64,000 bases of DNA from Gallibacterium trehalosifermentans. GTDB lineage: Bacteria; Pseudomonadota; Gammaproteobacteria; Enterobacterales; Pasteurellaceae. The position numbers were made by a program, and so were the translations under genes. Positions 1 to 12,800 of this stretch are shown one piece after another (within the stretch, counting starts at the first letter, position 1; the number at the start of each line of letters is the position of its first letter). The notes beneath the pieces are model-generated. The model searched no databases. It saw only the letters and a list, made by a program, of their open reading frames with translations, and was not told where the DNA came from. The DNA lies in assembly GCF_042433055.1 (NCBI RefSeq), contig NZ_JBHLWB010000001.1:496001-560000 (forward strand), in the 5' to 3' direction.

Positions 1-1
1 C

Positions 2-811
2 GTGAATATTGGTATGGCGATTGGCTTAGATAATATTATTCGCAATCAAAAAAGTATGGGCTGGGATCAAGCAATAATCCCTCGTGTTCCCTCTATGCTA
101 TTAGGCTCATATGCTATCTCGCCTTATGATGTAACAAAGTTATATCAAGTGATCGCCAATAAAGGCGCTAAAATTCCATTAACAACAATCCGTTATATTG
201 TTAGCCGTGATGGACATCAGTTTTATCAACGCACAATGAATCCAGAGCAAGTCGTCGCAGAAGAAGCGACGATTGAAACCTTATTTGCTATGCAACAAGT
301 GGTTGAGCGTGGCACGGCACGTAGCTTACAACCAAAATTTTCAGCTTTACACCTCGCAGGCAAAACAGGCACAACCAATGATGGACGAGACACTTGGTTT
401 GTAGGCATTGATGGCAACCATATTACCACTGTTTGGGCAGGACTAGATAACAACCGCAAAACCAAGCTCACTGGCGCTTCAGGAGCATTACAAATTTACA
501 AAACCCTTCTCCCTAATATTGACGTTAAACCATTAACACTACCCTTTATTTCAAGCTTAAAATGGGTACCGATTAACAACTATGGTGGTTGGGCTTGTCA
601 GGGTGGTGGGCAAACAATTCCAGTGTGGATAAATCACAACCCTTGCGCTTCAACAGAATACCAAGTAACAGAACCTCAGCCTAGCATTTGGGACGCTTTA
701 CAGCTAAACAGCAACGATTCCGTCGATGAAGCAACAGATGATGATTTACCTACGGAATATCATCATCAAGGCAATTATGCGCCTGTTGAGGAGGCAATAC
801 CAGTTCATTAA
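2..811 (+). CDS. mrcB: Penicillin-binding protein 1B, C-terminal part (5' end outside the window)
   Basis: Class A penicillin-binding protein that polymerises and cross-links peptidoglycan at the inner membrane. Only the C-terminal 269 codons are present. The transpeptidase KTG box is visible (KTGTTNDGRDTWFVG, about residues 120-134 of the fragment), followed by the usual TVWAGLDNN and LTGASGALQIY segments. These match the end of PBP1B rather than PBP1A. The frame is open to the window edge, so the first codon here (GTG) is internal. The tail after the domain is acidic and His-rich. The gene converges on lysO, 40 bases away, with no clear terminator between them. Assignment to mrcB is by motif memory. 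Confidence 0.9.
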   Translation: MNIGMAIGLDNIIRNQKSMGWDQAIIPRVPSMLLGSYAISPYDVTKLYQVIANKGAKIPLTTIRYIVSRDGHQFYQRTMNPEQVVAEEATIETLFAMQQVVERGTARSLQPKFSALHLAGKTGTTNDGRDTWFVGIDGNHITTVWAGLDNNRKTKLTGASGALQIYKTLLPNIDVKPLTLPFISSLKWVPINNYGGWACQGGGQTIPVWINHNPCASTEYQVTEPQPSIWDALQLNSNDSVDEATDDDLPTEYHHQGNYAPVEEAIPVH

Positions 812-851
812 TATACGAGATTGCCTATTAACATTGAAAACTTAAATTTGC

Positions 852-1763
852 TTATCCCAACGGAATACGACTAAAAAACACCAACAATACTGGCACTAAC
901 AAATTGATAATAAAACCAAAACTTAACGCTAATGGCACCGCTTCTACCCCACCAGAACGCTGGATAATTGGCAAGGTGCAATCTAAAGCGGTAGCGCCAG
1001 CCAATCCCACTGCCGTAGCACGATAATGACGCATAAATAACGGAATTAAAAATAAACTGGCAATTTCACGAGAAAGATCATTAAAAAATGCAATACTCCC
1101 CCAAATAGGTCCCCAAGCATCATTTAACAACACACTAGAAAGGGAATACCACCCCATACCAGACGAGACCGCTAGCCCTTGTGAAATCGGCAAACTTAAA
1201 CATAATGCCGCAAGAATCCCCCCCACTAATGAACTGACCGTAAAAACAATGGAGATCCCAATACCGTGTTTATTAAAGAAGACTTCACGCAAATTAATGC
1301 CACTATTACGCAGCTGGATACCGACCAGAAAAATTAACACAATCAACACATACGTGCTTGAACCATGCGGAATAAGAAAATAATGTTTACTTAATAACCC
1401 AACGATAAAACCAACCCCAACCATACTACACATTTTGGTTGAATCCCAAATCAGTTTTAATCTTGACGGCATCTCTTTGTTTGCTTTAAGTGTTTTGGCG
1501 GGATAATAGCGATCATATAACGCCAAACAAGCAATATTTAAGCCATGAATCAACACACTAAATACCGTCGCTTTCACCGCAATATCAGGCAAGGTTTGTG
1601 CAAGATTATCTAATTGCCCCAAAGAACAACCCATTACAAATAAAATAAGGTATAACAACACCATAATACCTTTATTAATCCCGTGCATAAATGTTACGTT
1701 GTTACTTTTAATCAAATAACCTAAAAATAATGGCACTAAAATAATCGCTAAACTTTCTAACAT
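852..1763 (-). CDS. lysO: LysO-family (DUF340) lysine exporter
   Basis: Integral membrane protein of 303 residues, almost entirely hydrophobic helices (about eight segments), matching the LysO/YbjE family that exports L-lysine from the cytoplasm. Family-like features include the N-terminal ILVPLFLGYLI helix, the LILFVMGCSLGQLDNLA segment near residues 38-54, and the conserved SSGMGWYSLSSVLL stretch about residue 200. The length is usual for the family. The start ATG has no strong Shine-Dalgarno upstream, so translation may be weak or the start slightly different. It lies alone between convergent mrcB and the co-oriented DUF262 gene, 89 bases downstream of the latter. No lysine riboswitch was recognised. 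Confidence 0.85.
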   Translation of the reverse strand: MLESLAIILVPLFLGYLIKSNNVTFMHGINKGIMVLLYLILFVMGCSLGQLDNLAQTLPDIAVKATVFSVLIHGLNIACLALYDRYYPAKTLKANKEMPSRLKLIWDSTKMCSMVGVGFIVGLLSKHYFLIPHGSSTYVLIVLIFLVGIQLRNSGINLREVFFNKHGIGISIVFTVSSLVGGILAALCLSLPISQGLAVSSGMGWYSLSSVLLNDAWGPIWGSIAFFNDLSREIASLFLIPLFMRHYRATAVGLAGATALDCTLPIIQRSGGVEAVPLALSFGFIINLLVPVLLVFFSRIPLG

Positions 1764-1852
1764 ATGACGTAAAAATTGGTGAAAAAATAATTGGAAATAA
1801 TGAAAGGGGTCAATTTAGCAAAATATCTACCCTTTTTCTACTCTATGGCAAA

Positions 1853-3562
1853 TTAAGTCAACTGTGATACCCGCCAAATTGTTTTTGCTTGATTTGCTAA
1901 CCACTTTTGTCTGCTCGCAATTTTTTCAGCTGTCCATTCTTGATAATCTTCAGCTAATTTACGGGTAATGAGAAAATTACTCTTCAGTAAAGCAGAACGT
2001 TTCTGTGCATAGTCTAAAACACCTAAATCTCTATTTGTTCCCGACTGCAATAACGTCATATTTCCTAAACGATATACTAAAGCATTGCTTTCATCATGCC
2101 TAAAATCTCCCCAGCCATCAGGTGCATTTTGCGGCAAAATATGCTCAATATTAAAACTATCGCTAACAAAATCATGGTCATTACCTGAAAGTTGTTTTTC
2201 CAATGCACATAAAATATAACGAACAATTTTTTTAGATCTAGAATCCGTTGTTTTTATTATTTTTTCCGAAAAATCGGCATAAAAACGAACATCATCAATA
2301 TAAATAGGCTTTAACAAGCCCCAAACTTGAGATAGCGATTTAATGTTATGCTGGCTAATTTGTTCAGCAATCGCATTATAAATTCGTTCCTGTTCTGTCG
2401 GGCTATAAGCACCAATCGTATTATAGCGGAAAGAGATAACCATAATGGCACGTAACAATTCTGAAAATTCAGCAGCTGAGAAATCACGTTTGGCAGCAAG
2501 TAACAACGAAAATGGTTGTTTTACTCGATACATTTTTAAAATTGCAGCGAGTTGCTTATCCGTTTGACACCAATCGGAAGCTTCTGGCGAGCAAAGTGCA
2601 AGATAATTATCTAAATCCTCTTCCATACCACGAAGCAAAGCAAAAACCGCTTCTTTATCACGGATATGCTGTCTAATTGTTTTAAATAATTCAGCTTGTC
2701 TTGAAAATTTATATCGACTATTCCAATAAATACGCAAAAAATCAGGAAACTTTTCAGATTGCAAACGGTTCACAATATTTTCCCAACGATCTTCTAGCGA
2801 TTTCAGCTCCAAAGAGGACTCCATCGATTTATCTAATACCGCAAATAAATAATTTTTCAATAAATCTGTTGATGATAAACGTACCCCTCGCGCATTTAAT
2901 GTTTCAAACACTTTGTAAGCATTTAACTCATCAGTTACCGTAATAACCGTAAAAAAGAGATGATCGCTAATATCTTCAACTAATTGCGCTAAAGCTTGTC
3001 CTTTTTCCTCTTGTATAGGTTTCAAATAGTCCTGTACTTTTTTGTCAAACCATTCAAATGCCTGACGCAATAAATGCTCTGACGAACGGAAACCACGCAA
3101 AGGTAGTGGTCTCAATGGCACTAAATACGTTTGAAAATATTCATCATTATTGCGATTTAACGTTAATTTTGCCCGAGAAATTAACGTAACGGGATCTAAA
3201 TAACCAATATAAGTTTGACGAATTTGTGCATGGCGCTGTTGATTAGCTTCAGCGTCAATCCCCTCATCAATCAAACGCTGCAGATTTTTTAAAATAGCTA
3301 ATACAATCAATGTCGAGGTTGTCAAACGTTGTTGCCCATCGATCACATCAAAAGCCTTATCATCTTTTGATTGCAGCACTAGATACCCCATATAGTGAGA
3401 AGAACTCTCCGATAACGTTGCCATAATATCTGCCCATAAATCTTCCCACTGTTCAACGTCCCAACTATAATCTCGCTGAAAACGAGGAATTTTATAAATA
3501 AGTCCATTCCCCATTAATTTTCTAAATGTATTATTCTCTGTTTTAAAATTTGTCGCCGCCAT
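1853..3562 (-). CDS. DUF262/DUF1524 protein, GmrSD-like putative nuclease
   Basis: A single chain of 569 residues with an N-terminal DUF262 (GmrS-like) domain and a C-terminal DUF1524 (GmrD/HNH-like) domain. The N-terminus carries IPRFQRDYSW at about residues 25-34 and DGQQRLTT at about 75-82, the nucleotide-binding ParB/Srx-like motifs of DUF262. The C-terminus carries NIEHILPQNAPDGW around residue 475, the His-containing motif of DUF1524. Characterised relatives include GmrSD, a type IV enzyme that cuts glucosylated hydroxymethylcytosine phage DNA, plus SspE and BrxU. A defence role is therefore plausible but not shown. The start has an AAGG Shine-Dalgarno. It is a lone gene beside the giant adhesin gene, with no restriction or modification partner in view. 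Confidence 0.8.
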   Translation of the reverse strand: MAATNFKTENNTFRKLMGNGLIYKIPRFQRDYSWDVEQWEDLWADIMATLSESSSHYMGYLVLQSKDDKAFDVIDGQQRLTTSTLIVLAILKNLQRLIDEGIDAEANQQRHAQIRQTYIGYLDPVTLISRAKLTLNRNNDEYFQTYLVPLRPLPLRGFRSSEHLLRQAFEWFDKKVQDYLKPIQEEKGQALAQLVEDISDHLFFTVITVTDELNAYKVFETLNARGVRLSSTDLLKNYLFAVLDKSMESSLELKSLEDRWENIVNRLQSEKFPDFLRIYWNSRYKFSRQAELFKTIRQHIRDKEAVFALLRGMEEDLDNYLALCSPEASDWCQTDKQLAAILKMYRVKQPFSLLLAAKRDFSAAEFSELLRAIMVISFRYNTIGAYSPTEQERIYNAIAEQISQHNIKSLSQVWGLLKPIYIDDVRFYADFSEKIIKTTDSRSKKIVRYILCALEKQLSGNDHDFVSDSFNIEHILPQNAPDGWGDFRHDESNALVYRLGNMTLLQSGTNRDLGVLDYAQKRSALLKSNFLITRKLAEDYQEWTAEKIASRQKWLANQAKTIWRVSQLT

Positions 3563-3761
3563 TCGCTATACCTTTTTTATCAGACTACCTATACCGCATT
3601 GATTATAAATATTCTATAACACAGAACTTAATAAAGCACTTCCGTTTATCAACATCATATTAATTTATTCTTAGCTTATTAGACTAACAACATTCTGAGG
3701 TTAAGCACCACTTAATTGACTTATCAATAAGATTTAAACGGCATCACCTAATAAATAACAA

Positions 3762-3793
3762 AAAGACCAAACAAGCTTGCCTGTTTGGTCTTT
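3762..3793 (-). terminator. Intrinsic terminator of the giant adhesin gene
   Basis: A perfect 12-bp stem (AAAGACCAAACA / TGTTTGGTCTTT) with an 8-base loop. On the minus strand it is followed by a T-run. It lies 23 bases after the adhesin stop codon. Confidence 0.9.
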
Positions 3794-3815
3794 ATGATTA
3801 ATTGCTCAGTATGGA

Positions 3816-6800
3816 TTATTTGAAGTAGAAACCAACCCCTGCGCCGACGCCAACTTTGCCTTGGCTGTCAGATGAGCTGCTGAACTTCAACACCACTTTA
3901 CCGTTATCCGAGACTTTCGATAAACCAACGGCTACGGCATTTTGTCCACCGTAAGTACCTGCTGCCACAGAGACCATACCTGATCCTGCAACGGCGGCTT
4001 GTGGTAAGTTTGCTGTTGCAATCGCACCTGCAATCCCCGCACGTAGTTCATTGTTCATCTTATTCACTTTCTTATCGAGCGTGATAATCTTCGTTTCTAA
4101 CGTTCTACCCACTTCACGTAGTTGTCCCATATTCGCAGCGTCTGTATCTAACTGACCATTCGCCACGCCAGCAATACGGGTGAGGTTAGCTGGTGTAGTT
4201 GTTTGTCCTGTTGCAGGATCAACCACCTCAGGCGTACCTACATTTAACACGTTACCGAGCTGATCTCTTGAAGCGGATAACGCCACTTTATGCGTGTTAC
4301 CATCTTCATCGGCATTTGTAACCAACTCAACTTTATCAAAGTTAGGTGTTCTACTTAAGCCCACTTTATAGGTGGTACTTTTATCGGCTGCTTTTTCTTC
4401 TGTAACAGTAAGATTCTTCTCATCTTTTTGAACAGTAACCGTGCTTCTAGACGCTGCAATCGCTTCAGTGATAGTAGTTTCTCCTGTATTACCAATGCCC
4501 TTAGTAATATTAGGATTTTTATTGGTTACTTTAGTTTTCGTAACTTTCTGACCATTTTCCTCGACTTCTTCTTTAGTAACATCAGCCCCAAGAATATCGG
4601 CAATTTGTCCACCATTTACGGCTTCATTGCTACCCGCAGTTAACGCACCATCTGCAACGTTGCCAAGTTTTTGTGCATCGCCACCTTTAGATTGATCACC
4701 TTGCGGGTTGACTAATTTCACGCCAGCAATCTTAGTATCGGCTTCAACTTCTTGACCATCTTTCATTACTTTATTTGTAAGATTAATGGTTCCGTCTTTG
4801 TTAACAACATAGAACTTACCACCAATATTTGCCAACACATCACCTGCTGCATTGACATATGCCATTGGGATACCGTCAACATCAATATGATAAGAAATAA
4901 TATTGTTGTTTTCATCTTTTTCCACAGCTGACACTTTCGTGTTGCGTCCGTGTTCAACTTTCACGGTATCACCAAGTTTCACTGTCGGCGCATCTCCCGT
5001 TGTGCCATCTGACGTTAAGCCAAAGCCTTTATCCGTTAAGCCCTCAACAGCACTGTTTAGATCCGCTACATTAACAGCACGATCTGCTTTGTTTCGGCTA
5101 TCCGTACCCACTTCCGCTGTTGCCGTTTCTTTTAATGCTTCTAGATAAGTTTCTTTTGAACCATCTGCTTTATCTTTAAGCTCTACCGCACTCTTCACAC
5201 CTTTGATCTCAGTATCTTTCGCATCAATACCCTCTTTGGTAATCGTTGGTGCAGTTGTGATCTCGGTATAGTTACCATCATCGTCTTTTTCCACAAACGC
5301 CAATCCGTTACCATCAATGCGCACGATAGAGTCTGGATCAGTGTCTGCATCATTACCATCAGCCGCTTCAAAAATCGCACTCTTCAGATTGCGTAAATCT
5401 TCGGCAAGTTTCACGGTTAAGGTGTTGGTGTCTTTATCTGCTGCAACAGTAATATTATCCGCTGCTGTGTTACCAGCAACTGTTCCCTCACCTTGAATTG
5501 TTACTTTAGTACCTAATGGACTATGTACTTCACCAGTGTTACCCGCAAAGTTCAAGCCAGCTTGGGCAACGGCTTGTAAATCACCAACGGTCGCAGCATT
5601 ATTTAATGCTGCACCTGACTTGGTCAATAAACCACCATTTTTACCATCTTCGCCATCTTTTCCATCGTGATCTGTGCCAGCAATCACTGTTCTTGCTGTC
5701 TCAGCACTAATCGCCTCTGGGTTATTTAATGCTCTTGCTGCTGCTTTTTCTACGGTATCATCTGGCGTATTAGCATTTGCCGTAGGCGCTGTATTATTCG
5801 CTTTACCTGTCAAGCCTAAACCACTTTTCACATTGGTTAAGTTTGCAGGTGCGCCATTTTCACCTGCTGGTGAAGCTAATGCGGTTTTCACATCTTCTGG
5901 CTCAACATTTGTTCCTGAACCATCTTGTTTCGTATTAAAGACTGGTTTGCCATCTTTTTCACCTGTGCGATAAACAGTTTCTCCAGCCTCATTAACATAA
6001 CGAATCGGTAAACCACCCTCAGCAATCACCTCATTAACGATTTTGGTATTATCCGTCGCAATGGTGATCTTACCTGCTTCTTGAGTAAGCTTGATATGCT
6101 CGCCTGCCGCAAAGGTTAAGGTGTTATTATCAGGATTAATGGTTTCGCCATCAGTATAGCCAGTATTCTCTACTGCACCACCTGCTGCTTCAGTTTTAAT
6201 TACCCAACCTTTATTAGCAATATCATTAACCGCTTTCAGATCGCTAACATTGACTGCCGCATTTGGTTTCTCACCCGCTGCCGTATTCAACGCATCGGTA
6301 AAGGCTTTGCCTGTTAATGGAGCTGTTGTACCGCCGTCTGTTGTTGCAGTGCCATTATTTGGATCAATCACACTTTTCACATTATTGACCACAATAGGGT
6401 TTGCATTTCCATTTTGATCAACAAATGTTGCACCAGCAGGGGTTGCCTCTGTTGGTATATCACCATTTGCTAATGCAGTTGCATTTTCTTTCGGTTTACC
6501 ATCGACAACATCGTCTTTGTTATACCATTTACCCTCTTCGCCATCTTTGCCTGCAATATAAACTTTATCTCCAGCGTTATAGTATGTATCACCTACTTTA
6601 GTTAATACATTGCCATTCTCATCAACATACGCCGTTGTTTTATCCACGTGTACATTGTAGGTCGTGGCTTTTGTTGTGTCATCAACCGTAGTAGTTACCA
6701 CTGCCGCGCCTGAGCCCGTTACTGTTGTGGTGGCTTTCGCCGTTGCGTCATCAACATATTTTTTCGTTGTCGCATCGGTGTTTTCTTCTGGCGCCCCAAC

Positions 6801-9800
6801 ATTTTGGATTCGGTTACCGCCGTTATCTAAACCTTTATCAGTTAGGCTAACTTGTTTAGCGGTATCGTCCGCCGTACCCTCTGCATTTTTCGGTGTAATT
6901 CTTACGCCATCACCACTTACCGTTGTCGTAACCGCTGGTTGCGCTGGTGTATCACCATTTGCCGCCGTTGCCGCTTTAGTAAAGGTCGCTTGCTCAAGAT
7001 TTTCTAAGCGTTTCGCTAACTCAATAATTAGTTGATCGTTATCAACTTTGACATTGATATTATTTTTCGCTGAAGCAAAATCGCCCGCTGGCGTACCGTC
7101 CCCTTTAATGGTTAAGGTTGTGCCTAAATCACGGTGTACAGACTGATCTGTATTATTCCCCGTAAAGCTTAACCCTGCTTTCGCCAAGACTTGTAAATCA
7201 GCGGCAGTTGCAGCACGGCTTAGGTAATTGCTATCCGCTGGTGCTGTTTTGCCTAATAACGTTTTCACTTTCGTTTCTGCGTCGGTTCTCTTCGCAGCAT
7301 CATCAGCGCCTGTTAAGTTGCCTAACGCTGACGCAAGATTTGCCACTTTCACAGGCGTAGTGGTTGCCCCATCAGGATTTACCGTTGATAAAATCACTTT
7401 GTCATTTGCGACAATTTTATCTGCATGCTCATTATTATTCGCATGCGCAAGCTCATCTAGGGTTTGACCTGTTTTCCCTGCTTTTGGTGAACCATCTTCG
7501 TTCACGTCCGTTGCGTTATACCATAACCCATCATTTGCTTTGACTTTATCGCCAACTAACTCCGTTTTATAGTATTTACCATTTTCCGCTAATAGACGGT
7601 TACCGCTTTCATCGGTGTAAACCATAGTTCCAGCAATACCATCACGCAAGCTTTGTACTTTGTTTGCTAACGTGGTGCCATTTTGTCCATCTTTGCCAGC
7701 TGGTCCAACTAACGCTGTGCCATTTTCGCCATTCGCCCCTGGTACACCACGTTGTCCTACCACCGTTTTGCCATCTTTGCCGTTTTTACCGTCAATACCA
7801 TTCGCTCCGCTAGTACCAATATCTTGTACAAGGCTATTTAATTGATCGCCAGTTACTGCATCAGTTGATCCCGCTGCGACATCACCTTTGGCTAACCCTG
7901 TTAACTTCGCATTGTTAGCAGAAATGGTTGGTGCGGTTTCTGGTGTTGTTACCCCATTTTCAGTGCTTTCTGGGGTGCCAGCGGTAAAGGTAAATTTCGC
8001 TGCTTGATCGCCTGTGCCGTTGCCGATTGAGGTGATATTACCTAAATCTTTCGCTAACTGGATTTCTAATGTATCAGCATTGCCTTTCACATTAATATTT
8101 CCGCTTGCGCTCGCAAAGCCTGTTGACGCATCTTTAGCCACCCCCTCGCCTTTGATGGTTAGGGTTTCGCTTAATGAACGGTGTACTTTCACTTCATCGT
8201 TGCCGACAAAGGTTAAGCCTGCTTTCGCAACAGTTTGTAGATCTTTCAAGGTTACAGCACGATCTAAACCGCTATCTTTGGTTAATAATCCACCAACCGC
8301 AGCTTGTACTTTTTCATCAACCAGTTGTTGTTTCGCTAACGCTTTTAACTCTTCTTCCGTTTTACCGTTATTTTCTGCGTTATTTTCTGCACGGATTGCT
8401 TCCACTTTTGTGGTAATTTCCGCATCTGTTGGGGTAACGGTTAAGTTATCTTTTAAGTTTGCAATCGTAACTGGTGCCGTGGTTGAACCATCTGGATTTA
8501 CGCTTGATAAAATCACATCTTTACTGTTCACGACTTTATCAGCATTATTACCAGTTGCGAGCTGTGCAAGAGTTTGACCTGTTTTCCCTGCTTTTACTGA
8601 ACCATCTTCGTTCACGTCCGCTGCGTCATACCATAGCCCATCATTCGCTTTGACTTTATCGCCAACTAACTCAGTTTTATAGTATGTACCATTTTCTGCT
8701 AATAGACGGTTACCGCTTTCATCAGTGTAAACCATCGCTCCCGCAACACCATCACGCAAACTTTGTACTTTGTTTGCTAACGTGGTGCCATTTTGACCAT
8801 CTAACCCCGCAGGTCCGACTGCGCCAGTTGCACCCGTGTTACCAGTGTCGCCAGTGTCGCCTTTTTTACCAGGTACACCACGTTGTACAATCGTAGTGCT
8901 GGTATTTGTACCTGTACCTTGTCGTCCATCGATACCATTCGCTGGGTTAACCCCTAACTCGTCTTTGAGTTTCTCTAACCCCGCTTTGGTTACTGCTGAA
9001 TCTGGAGTGTCGCCATCTTTTAAGCCTTTTAATACTACTCTGTTATCCGCATTAGTATCTGTCGCTGCAGGATCTTTACTTAAGGTTAAGCCCTCTTCTG
9101 TTGGGGTTAACTTAACGCCATTGCCGTCTTTAGATAAGGTAACCTCTTCAAATTTAGGCGCTTTTAACATCGCAATTCTGACTAAGTTATTGGCTGCGTC
9201 AGTAAAGGTCGCTAAGTTATCGCTAGAATAATCGCTTTCCGTTACCGTAGCGCCCGCATTACTATTTTCATTTAATTTACCAACAATCGCTAACTTCGTG
9301 CCTAAGTTTCGATGAACTATCGCTCCATCATTACCAACAAAGTCTAAGCCAGCTAGCGCTAATGTTTGTAAATCTGCGCCAGTTACCACGCGTTTCAAGT
9401 AATTTGCATCTGTGGTTGCATCTTTACCTAATAATGTCGCAATTTTCTCTTGCGCCACTTGTTCTTTCGTTTTAGCGTCGTCTCCTGTTGTAGCAGCAGA
9501 AGCACCACCTAACAAGCTCGCTAAGTTGCCTAAGGTTACAGGTGCAGTCGTTGTGCCATCAGGGTTAACGCTTGATAAAATCACTTTATCATTCGCTAAC
9601 ACTTTAGTTGTATCGTTATTCGCTAATTGCGCTAACGTTTTTCCAGTTGCGCCATTTTGCACCGTTCCATCTTCATTAACTTGCGTTGCGTCATACCATA
9701 AGCCATCGTTGGCTTTTTTCTTACCATCAACGGTTGCGGTTGTGTAGTATTTGCCATTTTCTGCTAATACTCTGTTGCCGTCTTCATCGGTGTAAACCAC

Positions 9801-12800
9801 AGTTCCCGCCACGCCATCACGTAACCCTTGAACTTTATTCGCCATTGTGGTGCCGTTTAAGCCATCTTTGCCTGCTGGACCCGCTAAGCCATTAGTACCG
9901 TTATTCGGTATGCCGTAATCCTTAGCCGTCGTGCCATTAGCGCCATCACGACCATCTACGCCATTGATTGCGCCTGTGCCCACTTTTTCCACTAAGGCAT
10001 TAAGTTGATCACCCGTTACCGCATCTTTCGAGCCTTTCGCAATCGAACCGTTAGCCAATCCAGTTAATTTCGCATCATTTACGGAAACGGTTGGTGTAGA
10101 ATCCGCTGTTCCATTAGATGGAGTTAAACTAATTTTCGCGGCAGTTTGTCCATTAGTTGCTTTGCTTGAAATACTGTCAATGCCTGTTAAGGTGTCGTTT
10201 AAACTGAATTTAACAACGCCATTCTCTTCAACCGCTGCGGTGGTATTGGTGCCATTGGTGAAGTCTAAACCATCAGATAATGAGACTTTCTTAGCTGGCG
10301 TATCCGTTTGGCTATTCGCTTTGTAAACTAATTTACCATCGCCTGAAATACCATCTAATTTCGTTTTCACTTCATCAGAAAGCTTGATATTCACCACGCC
10401 ATCTTCGGTTGAGGTTTCGATATATTTCTTCAGATTATTTGTATCTGCGCTACCAGTTGAATGACCTTTAAAGGTAACTGTTTTGCCTAATGCTAATGTT
10501 CTTTCGCCTCCGCTATCCGCATTAAACTTAATTCCAGCGATCGCAAGGGTTTGTAAGTCTTGCGCAGTTACCGCTCTTGATAAGTTTAAGTTAGCGCCAT
10601 CTTGATTTTGCCCCGCAATTAATTTCTCAATTTTCGCCTGCGCATCAGCTGTTTTAGTTACCGTTACAGTGCCATTATCTGTCGTCTCTGTTGGTGCGCC
10701 TAATACACTTGCTAAGTTGGCTAAACGTACTGGCTCATTTGTGCGTCCATCAGGATTTACGGTAGATAAAATCACTTTATCATTCGTTAACACTTTAGTT
10801 GCATCAGCTCCAGCTAATGTCGCTAACGTGCTTCCTATTGCGTTTGTATCGTTTAATGTTCCATCTGCATTGACTTTATCAGCGTCATACCATAGCCCAT
10901 CGTTGGCTTTTTTCTTACCATCAACGGTTGCAGTTGTGTAGTATTTGCCGTTTTCTGCTAATACTCTGTTGCCGCTTTCATCGGTGTAAACCACAGTTCC
11001 CGCCACGCCATCACGTAGCCCTTGAACCTTATTCGCAAAAGTTGTGCCGTTTAAGCCATCTCTACCTGCTGGACCTGTTGCGCCATCAGTACCATTCTTC
11101 GGTATGCCGTAATGGTTAGTAACTTCGCCATTAGTACCATCGCGACCATCTACGCCGTTTATACCGTTTGTTCCATCTTTTGGCAGACCGATTGTTTCTT
11201 TTAATTTATCAATGGTGCCTTTGGTTACTGCGGAATCTGCGGTGGTGCCGTCTTTTAAGCCCTCTAATACCACTTTATTATCAGCATTATCACCAGTAGC
11301 AGCTGGCGCTTTACTTAACGTTAATTTACCGTCAGATGGTGTTAATTTAACACCACTTGTACCATCTTTTAATGTAAGGTCTTTAAACTCTGGGTTTTCA
11401 CTAAATCCAACAATGATATTGTTATTGTCAACTTTTGTTTTTAAGTTAGTTGACACATAAGTTTTACCATTATCGGTAATATTGCCAGATTTAACGGTTA
11501 AGGTATCGCCGAGATATTTGGTTGTAGGATCTTCTAAATCCGCACCAAATTTAATACCTTTATTTACCGCTGCAATTAAATCATCTATTGCGTCTTTCGC
11601 TGATGTCGGGTTAGATGCAGTTGTATTATCATCAGTAGAACCCTTAATTGGTGTAGTAAATGTAGGTCCTGTTATAGTTCCGTCATTTCCAGTCGTCGCA
11701 CCTAAGCTATTAGCTAATGCAGATAATTGTGAATAATTAACTGCATCAGTGTCTGATGTACCTTTAGCTACACCTGTTAACTTCGCCCCACCAAAACCAA
11801 CGCTCGCTGGTGTTGTGCCGTTTTTCTCGGTTAAGGTAATGGTTACCGCATTATCACCTGTACCTTTGCTGATACTGCTAATGCCTGTTAACTGATCTTT
11901 TAAGTTAAATTTAACTACTCCAGCATCATCTACTGTAGCTGTAGTATTAGTTCCATCAGAGAAATTAAAGCCATTTTCAAAGGTTACTGATTTTTTATCT
12001 GTCGCTCCATTAGCTGTATATTTAATAGTGTTACTATTAGATACATTATTTAAACCTAATTTTTCTTTAAATTTCGCTACATCAGTATCTGCTAAGTTAG
12101 AACCATCTCTCTTAGCAAAAGTATCATTTAAGTTTGTAACTAGGGTTTCTTTGGTTAAGGAAACCGTAACATTATCAGCTGCAATCCCCTCGCCCGTAGT
12201 TGTCTCTACAGTAATCAGGTTGGTTTTATTCTCTTCGCTCGCTTTTGCCGTTACTTTTGTTTTAGCGTTTTTAATCGCACTAAACACCGTTCCTGCAGAA
12301 GCGACTTTTGTTTCATTTTCGGTAATGCCAGTTGCTTTATTTAGCGTTAAAGTTACGCCTGCACCAGAGGCATTCGTAGTAATATCGCCATTAGCACCAG
12401 TAATCGCAAAAGATAACCCATTCTCTTTATCTAATCTTTGTGTATCAGTTAAAGAATTATTATCACCAGTTAATTTAATGGTGTTAGCAGCGAGTGATGC
12501 AGCAGTTGTGCTAGCGTTGTTGATCTTAGCTTTTAAGTCTTCGCCTAATTTAGCTTCCGTTACTGCGCCATCATTGATTTTTGCAGTCGTAACCGCATTG
12601 TCAGCTAATTGATCTTCACCAATACCACCATCAGCGACTTTGATCTTAATTTTATTGCCGTCAGCAGTGGTTACGATAGTATTACCATCATTCACTACGC
12701 CAAAATCAATATCATTCTCTTGACCTAATGTTTGCGCAGTGGTTGATTTGTTATCACCAGCGGTTAGCTTAATTTTTTGCGAAGCTTTCGCAGCAGTTGC

